Assembly (NCBI GenBank): GCA_025738555.1
Contig: JAOVFP010000008.1
Span: 4,402,001 to 4,466,000 of the forward strand
Reading direction: 5' to 3'
Source: Cyathus striatus
Taxonomy: Eukaryota > Basidiomycota > Agaricomycetes > Agaricales > Nidulariaceae
DNA length: 64,000 nucleotides
Position numbers and translations under genes: made by a program. Below are positions 34,396-43,907 of this stretch, piece after piece. Within the stretch, counting starts at the first letter, position 1. Every line of letters begins with the position of its first letter. Under the pieces are notes generated by a model. The model was not told the origin of the DNA, made no database searches, and saw only the letters and a program-made list of their open reading frames with translations.

Positions 34396-34801
34396 TGGTG
34401 CAAATCACTTGGTCACCACAACTTTTGTACAAGGAAAAGTCACTTGATATTTCTCATGCAAAATAACCCCATTTTCTTATTCCTCTTGTAAAAATGCTTG
34501 TTTTGATGAACTGGATGGTTCTACTAAACAGTTTGTCAAAATTCCCAAAACTGAGCGAGTTATATTTTTCACACATTCCAGATTTTGCTGAATTACCATA
34601 TTGGGAAGGTAATTACTATAAATAGACATGGTTAGTCATCATTCTTATACTTAAAATTTGTGAAGGAAGCTAGCATTTCACCTTATAATATACTCTTAAA
34701 CCTTCAAAAAGATGAACAAAATCAGCCCAAAAATTTCAAAAAATTTCATGGCCCAATTTTGCCACTGTACAAAACTAGTGGTGACTAAGCGATCCGCACC
34801 A
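34396..34801. mobile_element. 406-bp TA-flanked MITE
   Basis: Left end TGGTGCAAATCACTTGGTCA, right end (complement) TGGTGCGGATCGCTTAGTCA, the match running about 35 bp with mismatches, and TA on both sides (34394-34395, 34802-34803). The mismatches in the first 20 bp are all G/A; where the right end has CG the left has CA. No coding content. Confidence 0.75.
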
Positions 34802-34803
34802 TA

Positions 34804-36420
34804 TGTATACTAACATGTCTTTCCTTGAGCCTTCACTATAGGACTTGCAATGCGGTGAGTCTAACACTGTAGCCAAACAAGCCTCTGCCAAACAATGTCA
34901 GCTGACCAATGTGTCAGCCAGTGCATGTTCAACATGCATCAAGTATTTTCATTTACATTCTCTCCTCTCAAGCTCTTGCCTCTCATATCTCCCCTTTACA
35001 CCTTTCTTCAAGTCCCTAGTGTTACGTCAAGAGAGGATCAAGCATGGCGATTGAGTTTTACCATCATCATTCCTCACATGTCATCATCTCATGGTGGAAG
35101 GAAGGGTCACTGGTAGAGGACAGGGGTTACGTTCCTATCTTTTGGCTATTGTCTCGCTCACTTTATTCTTTCCTTTTTAGTTATTATTTTACTGTACTAT
35201 ATCTGCAGCATACAATTGCCTTTCTCTTTACACTTTCAGTACTTGAGGACTCAAAGATATCAGAAGACAAATGGATAATGTTTCAAACCTCTATGGTTGC
35301 CGAGCTGCACTTGCAGCTTGGGCAACTGCATTCACCCTTGGGAAGGGGTAGAAACAATGTTTGCACTGGTGCCGTAGAGCCTCTTCAAGACTATCATTTT
35401 CCATTTTCTTTTGATTTTGAGGGTTCTGTGGTGTTGAGTCTTTCATTTCCTTTTCTTACTTACCCTTTGTATTTCTTCAATGGTCTTTTTACATACCACC
35501 TGACTTTGTAGTTTATTGTTACACTTCTTTGGCTCTGATGGCATGAGAGTATGTGTGCATCATCCAAGTCTATAGCACAGCCATTGTATATTATGTGAGT
35601 ACTTCGGTACTTGAATGGCACCTCTTTCTATGGCTTAATTCTTACTGCACACACTTAACTTCAAAGCTTTAAGTCTTTTTGAAGAGCATCAACTTTACGA
35701 ATATCTCAAGAATTGTTTATCCCAGCTAAGTTTTCATTCAACATTATACACTAACATTGTTTTCTAGTTCTTCTCCTGTGGCCAATTAAGTCGGATAGCT
35801 GCTCACTAAGTATAGCCAAGGTTATTCTTCCACAACACACACATAGCTGAGTTGATCAGATCAGTGCTGCTGAGATCCAAATCAACCTGCTGGGACACCT
35901 CCACTTCAACCACTACTGAGTGCCAGCTCTCAGCAACTCTCCTCAGGAATTCTCAGTGTTGACAATGCTGTGCTTTCATAACTCTATCCTGCACCATTAT
36001 TTCTGAAATTTGCCACTTCATATCTCAAGATATCAAACAGGCTGTCATCTGTATGGGTGTGCACTGCGGAAGGTGTTTCTAAGGCTAATATTCATTGTTT
36101 TACAGTAACAGGAGTGGCACCATCTATGCAACATCATATCATGGCATTGTATTGAAGGACAGTGAAGTTGAGAACATTCCACTTGGTGTCATTCAAGGTA
36201 ATTAATACCTTAGGTGTTCAGCAGGAAGTGACTTTATTTGTACCTAGCACCTGGGGGTTGAGGGATACTGATTGTTGGAGTGGCCTGGGTGGTCATGGTT
36301 GGGTACCAGGATGGATTGATGATGTATTCTACATACAAACAGGTATATATACTTATGTACACACTGAGACCATATGTGTGCTGCATGCCATACTCCATCA
36401 TATGTATTCCTGCAAACTCC
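34804..36420. other. 1.6 kb without a recognisable gene
   Basis: AT-rich sequence with short unconvincing frames (for example 35044-35511). A 22-bp word beginning CACACACATAGCTGAGTTGA at 35841 recurs inverted at 39815-39836, so at least part of this stretch belongs to a dispersed element. No gene can be supported. Confidence 0.5.
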
Positions 36421-36429
36421 TATGATATG

Positions 36430-36645
36430 GGATGTACAGTAAAGACTGTAAATGGGAGATGAACTGTAGGGCTTTGCTAGGTTTGCTTAGAACTTGGCCC
36501 ATGACTGGTATTGTACAGCAAAGGCTGTAAATAAAAGATGAACTGGAAGGGTTTCTAGAGTATATGGCTAAAGCTGTATATGGTAACAATGACTGCTAGG
36601 AACACTAAGAAAGCTTGTATGTACAGTGAAGGCTGTATATAAAGA
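36430..36645 (+). repeat. degenerate tandem repeat of GTACAG..AAGGCTGTA
   Basis: The word GTACAG(T/C)(A/G)AAG(A/G)CTGTA recurs at about 36434, 36515 and 36620 with similar following text (AATGGGAGATGAACTG or AATAAAAGATGAACTG in the first two). An old, diverged tandem array. Confidence 0.5.
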
Positions 36646-37129
36646 TTGGTGCTGTGGTGAAGGTCAAAACGAAGTTGAGGGCCTTGGTTGTTTCTGACTG
36701 TAGCTTGGTGGCTGCAGCGCATAAACTAATATGTGCTGTTACTGAATAGATATGATAAAAGTGATGTTGAGATTCGATATATTGAGTTGAGCTGCATTAC
36801 ATTGAGTTGAGTTGAATTACTTTGATATTACTGTGAATTTATTTATACAGTGAGTTGAGCTGTGTTGTTTATGTTACTAATAGAACTGAAGAAAAGCACA
36901 ATAGATTCTGTATCTAATGTGTAAGAATAACTACTGGGGATGAACAGGTGAGTAAGATCCTAGCTGTCAAGCTGTGGTAAAATGGATAAAACTACTGTCC
37001 AAGGCTCAATTCCTCTCTCCTTTTATGCTCTTTTCCTCCTACTGCTGACTAATCCTATCCAAAGCCAATCCTACATTGTCCTTCAAATTTGGTAATGGTA
37101 GATCCATTGTCTTGAGGTGGAGGCTGCAC
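36646..37129. other. gap, no gene
   Basis: Repeat-like AT-rich sequence; several TTGAGTTGAGCTG words at 36780-36870. No frame with known content. Confidence 0.45.
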
Positions 37130-37490
37130 AGAACAATGGTGTTCAAGGAGATGAGTCAGGTCTTGAACAATGGTGACAGAAATAGTATTACATTGTTCTG
37201 GTGATGAACAATGGAATTCTATTTATAGATCCCAATAAACAATGGGCATGAAGACAATGGGTGAATAGGAGGACATTGTTCTGCACAATGGGTGCAAAAG
37301 AACAATGGAGTCCAATTATTAGAAACAATGGCATATCCTTGGTAATCAAATGCATAGGCATTGTTCTGAACAATGGGTGTGAGGAACAATGGAGTTCTAT
37401 TATTAGAAACAATGGCATGTCCTTGGTAATTGAATGCATAGGCATTGTTCTTGAACAATGGGTGTGAAGAACAATGGTGTCCTATTTTTA
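37130..37490 (+). repeat. 84-bp tandem repeat built on ACAATGG
   Basis: The word ACAATGGCAT(A/G)TCCTTGGTA occurs at 37325 and again at 37409, exactly 84 bp later, with the intervening text nearly the same; a third, partial unit lies to the left (37245-37324). Each unit contains a complementary pair CATTGTTC..GAACAATGG able to form a hairpin, and the surrounding 37130-37490 carries more than a dozen ACAATGG words. Frames across it are by-products of the repeat. Confidence 0.8.
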
Positions 37491-38779
37491 AATGGTATTG
37501 ATTATTAGTCACCAAGATGTTGGGTATTGGCTTGTGTTTCCATATGTTTGTTTCTTGAGAAGTAGTGCCTCATGAGAATTATTTGGTAGTGTATTCAGAA
37601 AGATCCAGATGATGTGGATTCCAGACATTGGGCCATATAGCCATATGTGTGTGTTTATGACTAATCAAGTTTCACCCACAACATCAGATGTGGCTGTAGG
37701 TGGTGGTATATAACTAGATTAGGTGCAGCTGTGAGCTTGTTGCTTGTCCATCTTGACATGTACTGATTCTATTTGGTTTCTTGAGGCCTGCATTGTGTGG
37801 CATCCAGATGCTATAGTCCAAGAACTTCAAGTTGCCCTCAAAGAGACTTGTGGGGTTATGCAGTGTTATCAACAATACTGCACTCATTACATTGCCATCA
37901 GTACACTATGCAAAAGGTGTTGTGGTACAGCTAGTGTAGTGGTGAGACATTTCTCATTTTTGATGGTCTTTAGAGGTATAACATCCTGCATGCAAGTGAA
38001 GAGAAGAAAGGCAAACAGCATATAGACAATGAACTGGCACCCCATATGAAGCTGAGCAGCTAGTCCTCATTGATGGGAACTATCAGAATCAGTTCTCCAC
38101 ATGTAGAGAGTATGGATGGTCTGAATAGATATAGTATGTCAAAGCACAATTTTTTCATACATGGGAAGTGGCAGTACATTAATAGTATTCACAATCTTTA
38201 AAGTTTTGTGACAGACTTTACTGTTGTGATTTTTGAGTGTTTGATTTAAGTGTAAATGAGAACTTAAGATTGCTAGTGCCTCATACAGAGGGCTTATATA
38301 CATAATAGACAAGTAACTACTATTTTCTAGTGTATGCTACTATATTCTACCAAATCCTACTCCAGATACTCCCATAATCTCCCTGTATATTCCAACATGT
38401 GCTACTACATTCTCCAATGATCCCCTACCCTCTCGCTTACATAACACGTGACTAATCTGCTAGATATCAAAGTGCCGGCTGAAATCCCAACATTTACTGT
38501 AGGTACAAAATGTTTTGTGTCCTTTCTCTCAATGGCATTATATATGTCAATGTTTCAAGAATTTGGCCACCCCCCATTGAGTTTTTGCAGCTGAAGATAA
38601 AGATATTATGGGGATTGTCAGATAGATAGTTACCTGGGTGTTTACCCATTTCAATGCATAGAGAAACCAGGAAACCAGTACAGGTCAATGCTCACAAGCA
38701 ATTTATTGTAATTTGTTGGTGATTCTTCACTTGATTTCTCCACTTAGAAAGGTCAATGAAAGTGTATATCATTGATATT
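37491..38779. other. 1.3 kb without a recognisable gene
   Basis: AT-rich; short frames only. 38270-38420 (TTATATACATAATAGACAAG then C-rich CTACT words) resembles the R/U5 part of an LTR but I found no partner or target duplication. Confidence 0.4.
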
Positions 38780-39044
38780 TGTCATGTCCCATTCTATTCC
38801 ACTAGGGACAAGAACCTTGGAGTAGATAGTCTAATAGCAGAGTAACTTGTACAACGTTAGTAGGGTGTGTGGAGATGATGAACAAGTATGGGAGTAGTGG
38901 AATGTTGGCTTCAACTTGTGTGTTGCGCCCCTTGGACTTCCAATTCCATATATAACAAGTATACATAGTCCGGAGGAAACGTACTAAAAGTGTTGTAAAC
39001 CCGGAGTTGACTCCAATGGTACAGGGATTGTCACAGATATGACA
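38780..39044 (-). mobile_element. solo LTR (shortened), minus orientation
   Basis: Begins TGTCATGTCC, ends AGATATGACA, and is flanked by the exact 5-bp duplication ATATT (38775-38779, 39045-39049). In reverse complement it matches both ends of the LTR at 39122-39729 (about 95% by eye) but lacks that LTR's central 340 bp. It is therefore an internally deleted or shorter subfamily LTR that inserted independently. Confidence 0.85.
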
Positions 39045-39121
39045 ATATTATACAGAACTCATACAGTGATAAGTTAGTTGGTGAGGAGAGAATACAATAC
39101 TGGCACTGGCAGTACCTGAAT

Positions 39122-39729
39122 GTCATATCCGTGACAATCCCTGTACCATTGGAGTCAACTCCAGGTTTACTCTGCTTTTAGTATGTTTCCTCCAGACTAT
39201 GTATACTTGTTATATATCGAACTCTTCCTTACTAATGTTTACTTGTATCTGTTTACTTGTTCCTTCCCTTTAATATTACTACCTCGTTCTCTGGCCATGG
39301 CCATTTCTCCTATGACTATAATCTAGAGGCGTACTACTAGTTTACCATGTTCTACATTTCATGGAGTTTACTTACCCCTAGGATGCCACATACCCATGGG
39401 CATTACTCTGTACACATTCGGACAAAGTAGTTTACTATATAAACTACTCCTGTAATGTAGATATACTTTAGTTTCAAATCAACTATGTTTACACCCTTCT
39501 CCCACTTGGGCCTTGAGCCAACTCCACTATTTTGCCACTTACTCTGCTTTGTTCTAAATATGGAACTGGAAGTCCAAGGGGCGCAACACACAAGTTGAAG
39601 CCAACGTTCCACTACTCCCGTACTTGTTCATCATCTCCACACACCCTACTAATGTTGTACAAGTTACTCCACTATTAGACTATCTACTCCGAGGTTCTTG
39701 TCCCTAGTGGAATAGAACGGGATGTGACA
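39122..39729 (+). mobile_element. solo LTR, plus orientation
   Basis: Begins TGTCATATCC and ends GGATGTGACA (short inverted ends TG..CA), flanked by the exact 5-bp duplication CTGAA (39117-39121, 39730-39734). 608 bp, no internal retrotransposon sequence on either side: a solo LTR left by recombination. It lies head-to-head with the solo LTR at 38780-39044, 77 bp away, so together they form a large palindrome. Confidence 0.9.
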
Positions 39730-39838
39730 CTGAAGGCATCAGTCTACCAGGTTGAGGAATACCTTGGGAATACTAGCTGGGTGAGCCATGTCCCTGGGAC
39801 TGGATGGGTAAGCCGATCAACTCAGCTATGTGTGTGAG

Positions 39839-40498
39839 TGTCATATCCTGTATCACCTGCCTCCAGACTCCTATGCCTTACTCCACCTTTTCCTTTGCTT
39901 ACTCCGAACTTTGCTTATGCTCTTAATATTACTTATTGATTACTGTACATAGATTACTCTTGTTTCCTTCCTTCTGTTCTACTGAGCTATCCCCTCAGTA
40001 ATGTAGTATACATATCATAGTGAGTCACTTATCATTCTTAAGTGTGCCACTATCTGTTTTACTTTACACCACCATACACACTCACTTCTCCAACATGTTT
40101 TATTATGTTTAATTAGTTATAGTCTTCATTCTATGTATGACTACCCTGACCATACTTCTCCACTGGCCAAGGCCAGCAGCCTTTACTTACTCCAAGTCTC
40201 CAGTATTTAAGTAGCACTCGATTTGTACTTAGACTTTAGTTTTGTATTGAACTACATCCTCACCCTTTCATCTGACTTGAGTTACACCTCTCATCTTCCA
40301 TCTCTCGTCTTCTTCAAAGGGCTTGCCCTTACTCCAAAATCCAGGACCAGGAATCCCAGGGGCACAGCACATAAGCTGAAGCTGAAGTCCTACCCTGAGT
40401 TCTTGTTCTCTGCTTTCATCTCATACTCACCCCTTGCTTCTCCGCAGTCACCCTCTTGTACTCCGCCACCAAGTCAGGCTAGGGGCACGGTCATGACA
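39839..40498 (+). mobile_element. solo LTR of a related subfamily
   Basis: Begins TGTCATATCC and ends GGTCATGACA, flanked by the exact 5-bp duplication GTGAG (39834-39838, 40499-40503). 660 bp. Only landmarks are shared with the LTR at 39122 (the first ten bases; an AGGGGC(A/G)CA(G/A)CACA block followed by AAG(T/C)TGAAGC), so it is a more distant subfamily. A TTTAAGTAGC box at 40205 precedes a likely transcription start. It inserted next to the 30-bp repeat at 40505. Confidence 0.88.
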
Positions 40499-40504
40499 GT
40501 GAGC

Positions 40505-40534
40505 CAACCTGGGTGCTACATCAATTTGCAATTA
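40505..40534 (-). repeat. 30-bp repeat shared with 28441-28470
   Basis: Exact reverse complement of 28441-28470, immediately beside the right target duplication of the solo LTR at 39839-40498. Confidence 0.7.
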
Positions 40535-41104
40535 GCTGTAATCAATAAAATGTGTGTAACTGAATTGAAACAAGGGAATAGGGAAGAGGAAGTGCAGATT
40601 TGGTGCAGACAATGTTGAATTATACAAATGCCCTCAAGTTCCGATCTGCTCTGTCCCACTTTTCATTAGACCATGCCTGCTCATATTCATTCAGCAGCCA
40701 CCAAGATCATATGCTCATTGCATGGTAAGATAATATACTGTATATATAATGTATCATTTCTGTTTCACTATGCTGCCCTTTCCTTGTACTAATACTTACT
40801 TGTGTTACACTGCTACTGCACTGTACAGTGTGCTCTTGGCCACAAGCTTTCCCTCTTATGTAGCTTACTCCTTTATCTCGGAGTAAAGGACTCATTGTGT
40901 ATATATACCTTGTACTTTAGATTGTACACCTCAGCCATTGTTCTCAACACTGAGGTGAGTTCTCATTTACTTGTACATACTGTACTATTACTTACAAATA
41001 CCTAGTGATCTACTCTAGGTACTTATCCAATATAGTAGCCATTGTTCTTGACGCTGAGTGATCTACTCTAGGTTTTCTACAGACAATGCTGAGACAATGC
41101 AGGA
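40535..41104. other. gap, no gene
   Basis: About 570 bp of AT-rich sequence with TACTTAC words and the phrase GTGATCTACTCTAGG twice (41006 and 41057), an old short duplication. No gene. Confidence 0.45.
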
Positions 41105-41268
41105 GGCAGGACTCAAAACGTCCAAATTGGGTGAATTTTTAACTCCTAATGCCAATAACAGACAGCTGAATTAAATTTGATGAGTTGGATCAGTCAGTAT
41201 ATCGATACAATGTAATCGTTCATATCATGTGGATGCAATCCCATGATACTGACCAGCTTCTGGTCTAA
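41105..41268 (+). repeat. uninterrupted copy of the repeat split at 20.9/25.7 kb
   Basis: Runs from GGCAGGACTCAAAACGTCC through AACTCCTAATGCC, AGCTGAATT and TATCGATACAATG to GGTCTAA. Its complement covers both 20858-20924 and 25733-25835 without a gap; the junction is at TCGA (41202-41205). This copy preserves the pre-insertion arrangement. Confidence 0.75.
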
Positions 41269-41271
41269 TTT

Positions 41272-41374
41272 AGTCTGGAAGCCAAACCGTCTTTTGCCGA
41301 GATCATGCTTAACGTCACATGACTGGCATGGGGTATCTTATTGAAGACGGTCTGGTCAAACTGGTCAGGTTTTA
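41272..41374 (-). repeat. half copy of a palindromic short element
   Basis: GTCTGGAAGCCAAACCGTC ... CACATGACTGGCATGGGGTA ... CAAACTGGTCAGGTTTTA matches the right half of the palindrome at 41721-41928, with CG there replaced by CA here at several places. The left half is absent; its place is taken by the repeat ending at 41268. Confidence 0.7.
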
Positions 41375-41720
41375 AACATAGTGCTCGTTATCTCTCATGT
41401 ATTTGCATCTCCCCTTTGTCCCTCCTTCCTCTACCTTAATAAAATGTATCATAGTCACTTTAGAATACTCAAAAATGTCTTATCACACAAAATAATCAAA
41501 GAAAAGCCCAGAAATCAACATAGCAAAGTCTTGGACAAGTACAATAACAATGTTTCAATGTCAATTCAATATCACTCAATTTCAAGGGATAAATGTAATT
41601 ATAAGTCTCACATAACATTCAAATAGCAACTGCTTATCGACCTAAAGCATAAGCATACAAATATACATGAGGATGAAGCAAATTCTGTATGGTGAATGTT
41701 CATAAGAAATGGTATGTTTA

Positions 41721-41928
41721 AACCCTGACCAGTTTGACCAGTCGTCCTATCAACGAGATAGGCCACGCAAGTCATATGATGATAGCGTGATCTCATTCCC
41801 AGGATAGGACAACTGGCCCTCTGGTCTAGTCCGGAAGCCGAACCGTCTAAAACAAGATCATGCTGGCATCACATGACTGGCGTGGGGTATCTCGTCAATA
41901 GACAGTCCAGTCAAACTCGTTGAGGTTT
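41721..41928. mobile_element. 208-bp palindromic MITE-like element
   Basis: The left arm (41721-41822: CCTGACCAGTTTGACC, CAACGAGATAGGCCACGC, GCGTGATCTCATTCC) is the reverse complement, at about 75-80%, of the right arm (41823-41928: CATGACTGGCGTGGGGTATC, TCAAACTCGTTGAGG). Flanked by TA on both sides (41719-41720, 41929-41930). Each arm also contains an internal smaller hairpin (GAGATA..TATCTC-like and GCGTG..CACGC words). One half occurs alone at 41272 and one at 42282. Confidence 0.7.
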
Positions 41929-42281
41929 TAGTATATCGTTCCTTATGCTGTCCCACCTCTGTCCCCCACTGTGGGACCTGACTGGGACATCAAAAACATC
42001 TAAAGACTCATAAGAAAGATTTATGTGAGGTTAAAATGTTGAAATATCATGAAACTGTTGTAAAATATGTGAGGCAATAATGTAACAGCCCATTATAGCA
42101 GTATTGTACTGGTTTCAGTTCAGAGCTCATGCACTGCTCCTTTTTCCACTATTACACCTAATATTTCTCTGAAATATATACAGGAACTAATACTGTATGT
42201 ATGTTGAAGAATAATAGGTTATACAGTACATGAGGGAGGGAGGAGCATCTGGGGAAGGCAAAGGGTAAGGAACGCTACACC

Positions 42282-42397
42282 AAAACCTTAACGAGTTTTA
42301 CCGGTCTGCCTATCAACGAGATAGCCCACGCGTCCTCACGTGACAAAAGGCGTGATCTCGTTCCCAGGATAGGCAGATCGGCCTCCGGTCTAGGTCT
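42282..42397 (+). repeat. left half copy of the palindromic short element
   Basis: AAAACCTTAACGAGTTTTACC, then CTATCAACGAGATAGCCCAC and GCGTGATCTCGTTCCCAGGA match the left arm at 41721. This copy still has most of its CG dinucleotides (for example CACGTGAC at 42339). It lies 160 bp upstream of the Mtf2-like gene start. Confidence 0.7.
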
Positions 42398-42560
42398 AAT
42401 TGAGTGACAGTCTGACCACCAATGACAATGCCAAATGGTAATCTTCACGTGGCTTTACGTTTGTGGTCACCGGCAGCGCGACACACTACTAGTACTACAT
42501 AGTACTTATACTGTACAGCAGTTCATCTCTACTACCACATAAGTACCATCTTACTTTACC
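42398..42560. promoter_or_regulatory. promoter region of the Mtf2-like gene
   Basis: Short gap with ACTAGTACTACATAGTACTTATACTGTAC around 42487-42515, again the AGTACT-type words seen in other gaps, then a C/T-rich leader before the ATG at 42561. Confidence 0.4.
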
Positions 42561-43773
42561 ATGTTCAATTCAGCATCGGCAAGGATTCTATCTCATCGTT
42601 TCTTAAGCTGTAAGTGATCAGATACAACTCTGTGCAGCTCGATAATCTAGGTTAGCCTCTTTTGCAGAACTTCCAAATTTACCACCTAGGAAACTTGCTC
42701 TGCGATGCTCAGGCCCATTAACAAAAGCATTTAAGAAGCAGACATTATTTACAACATCTTTTCTCTCCAAGTATGTATACATCAATATAGACGTTCTTGT
42801 TTAACACGTTCGTTCATTCAGGGATGCACTTGAATCCGTGGGGCAGCCTTCCTGGGATCATACTTTTCATGAAAACGCGTCTCCCATTTTCCATAATGAA
42901 GGCAAGCACGACAATGGTACTCGGGTACAACGACAAACTATGACTGCGCGCGAAATACGTGCCTTCGATGAGATGTTCGACATGATATTTGATTCTACTC
43001 CAGCCGCTATCAAGCAAAACCAAGTTCACACATCCCCTTTAGACCATTCCATTGATTTAGGAAAAGAAAACAATAGCGACTTGATCAGTCGCCTTCGACG
43101 TTATTCCAGGAGGATGAAAAAGACCACGGAGATAGATGAAATCCTAGATCGTAAAAAGCAAGAAATCGCATCGTGCAGGTCTGACCAGGAATTATTGGAT
43201 TGGGCTATGAGGGAGGTGTTTGCAGAATCACAACGATATGCAGATGAGGCTAAGCAACCACGGAATGGGCAGACCCTGGAATTGCAACCCCCAGCGTATT
43301 CACATCTAGTCGCTTTCTTGATGCGAGTCTTCCGAGATCAGTACCGTGATCCATATCTGGCGCTTTCAATATTTGAGCACGCTAAAAGCCTCTCGGCCGC
43401 GTCGTATGTATTTGGCTGCTCAACGCTTGCTTACAATGAGCTGCTACAGACGCGCTGGGTTTGTTTTAGAGATTTGCAAGGAGTTCATGATATACTGCAA
43501 GAGATGAGAACAAACGGAGTGGAGGTTGATGCTCATACGCGATCCATAGTAGAGAATTTGCGTCGTCAGATCGGCGAGGAAAATCTGTGGGTGAACGACA
43601 ATGAAGCCGGTGCAGAAGAAGTATGGAGAATTATCACAAAAATCGATCAATTGATTTCCAGGCGAGAAGATAATGTTCCAAAACGAAGGAGATGGAGGGA
43701 CTGGAAAGAAATCTCATTGAGTGACCTCCCGGATGATAAATGGGAATTTGGTGACTGGACACTGCCCAGATGA
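42561..43773 (+). CDS. Mtf2-like mitochondrial protein
   Basis: The start at 42561 gives MFNSASARILSHRFL, and two introns (about 42610-42667 and 42770-42820) join a basic, acid-poor stretch (PPRKLALRC, KAFKKQTLFTTSF): a convincing mitochondrial presequence. The large exon has EIRAFDEMFDMIF, the LIDEIL-like helix EIDEILDRKKQEI, and then helical repeats with YSHLVAFLMRVFRDQYRDP..ALSIFEHAKS, the region I associate with the Mtf2 C-terminal domain. In yeast Mtf2/Nam1 couples mitochondrial RNA polymerase to RNA processing and translation; the same role here is inference. The C-terminus WEFGDWTLPR is acidic/aromatic. About 365 residues. First intact gene after the transposon block. Confidence 0.6.
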
Positions 43774-43907
43774 AATTAGGCTACAGAGTGGTCTCGATAG
43801 TATTCATAGTTAAAAGGTACATTACAATGGTATAATATCCAGATATAAAATGATATATACAGACATTAGGAAAGTCAATCTTTCACTGATTCAATTCAAG
43901 ACTCCGA

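Noticed and set aside
35044..35511. 155-codon frame in the transposon block
   Set aside because: Aromatic-rich, no motif, AT-rich background; no supporting exon.
38866..39660. single long inverted-repeat DNA transposon (170-bp TIRs)
   Set aside because: Exact, different 5-bp duplications show two separate solo LTRs in opposite orientation.
40223..40618. 131-codon frame
   Set aside because: Most of it lies within the solo LTR 39839-40498 and crosses the target duplication.
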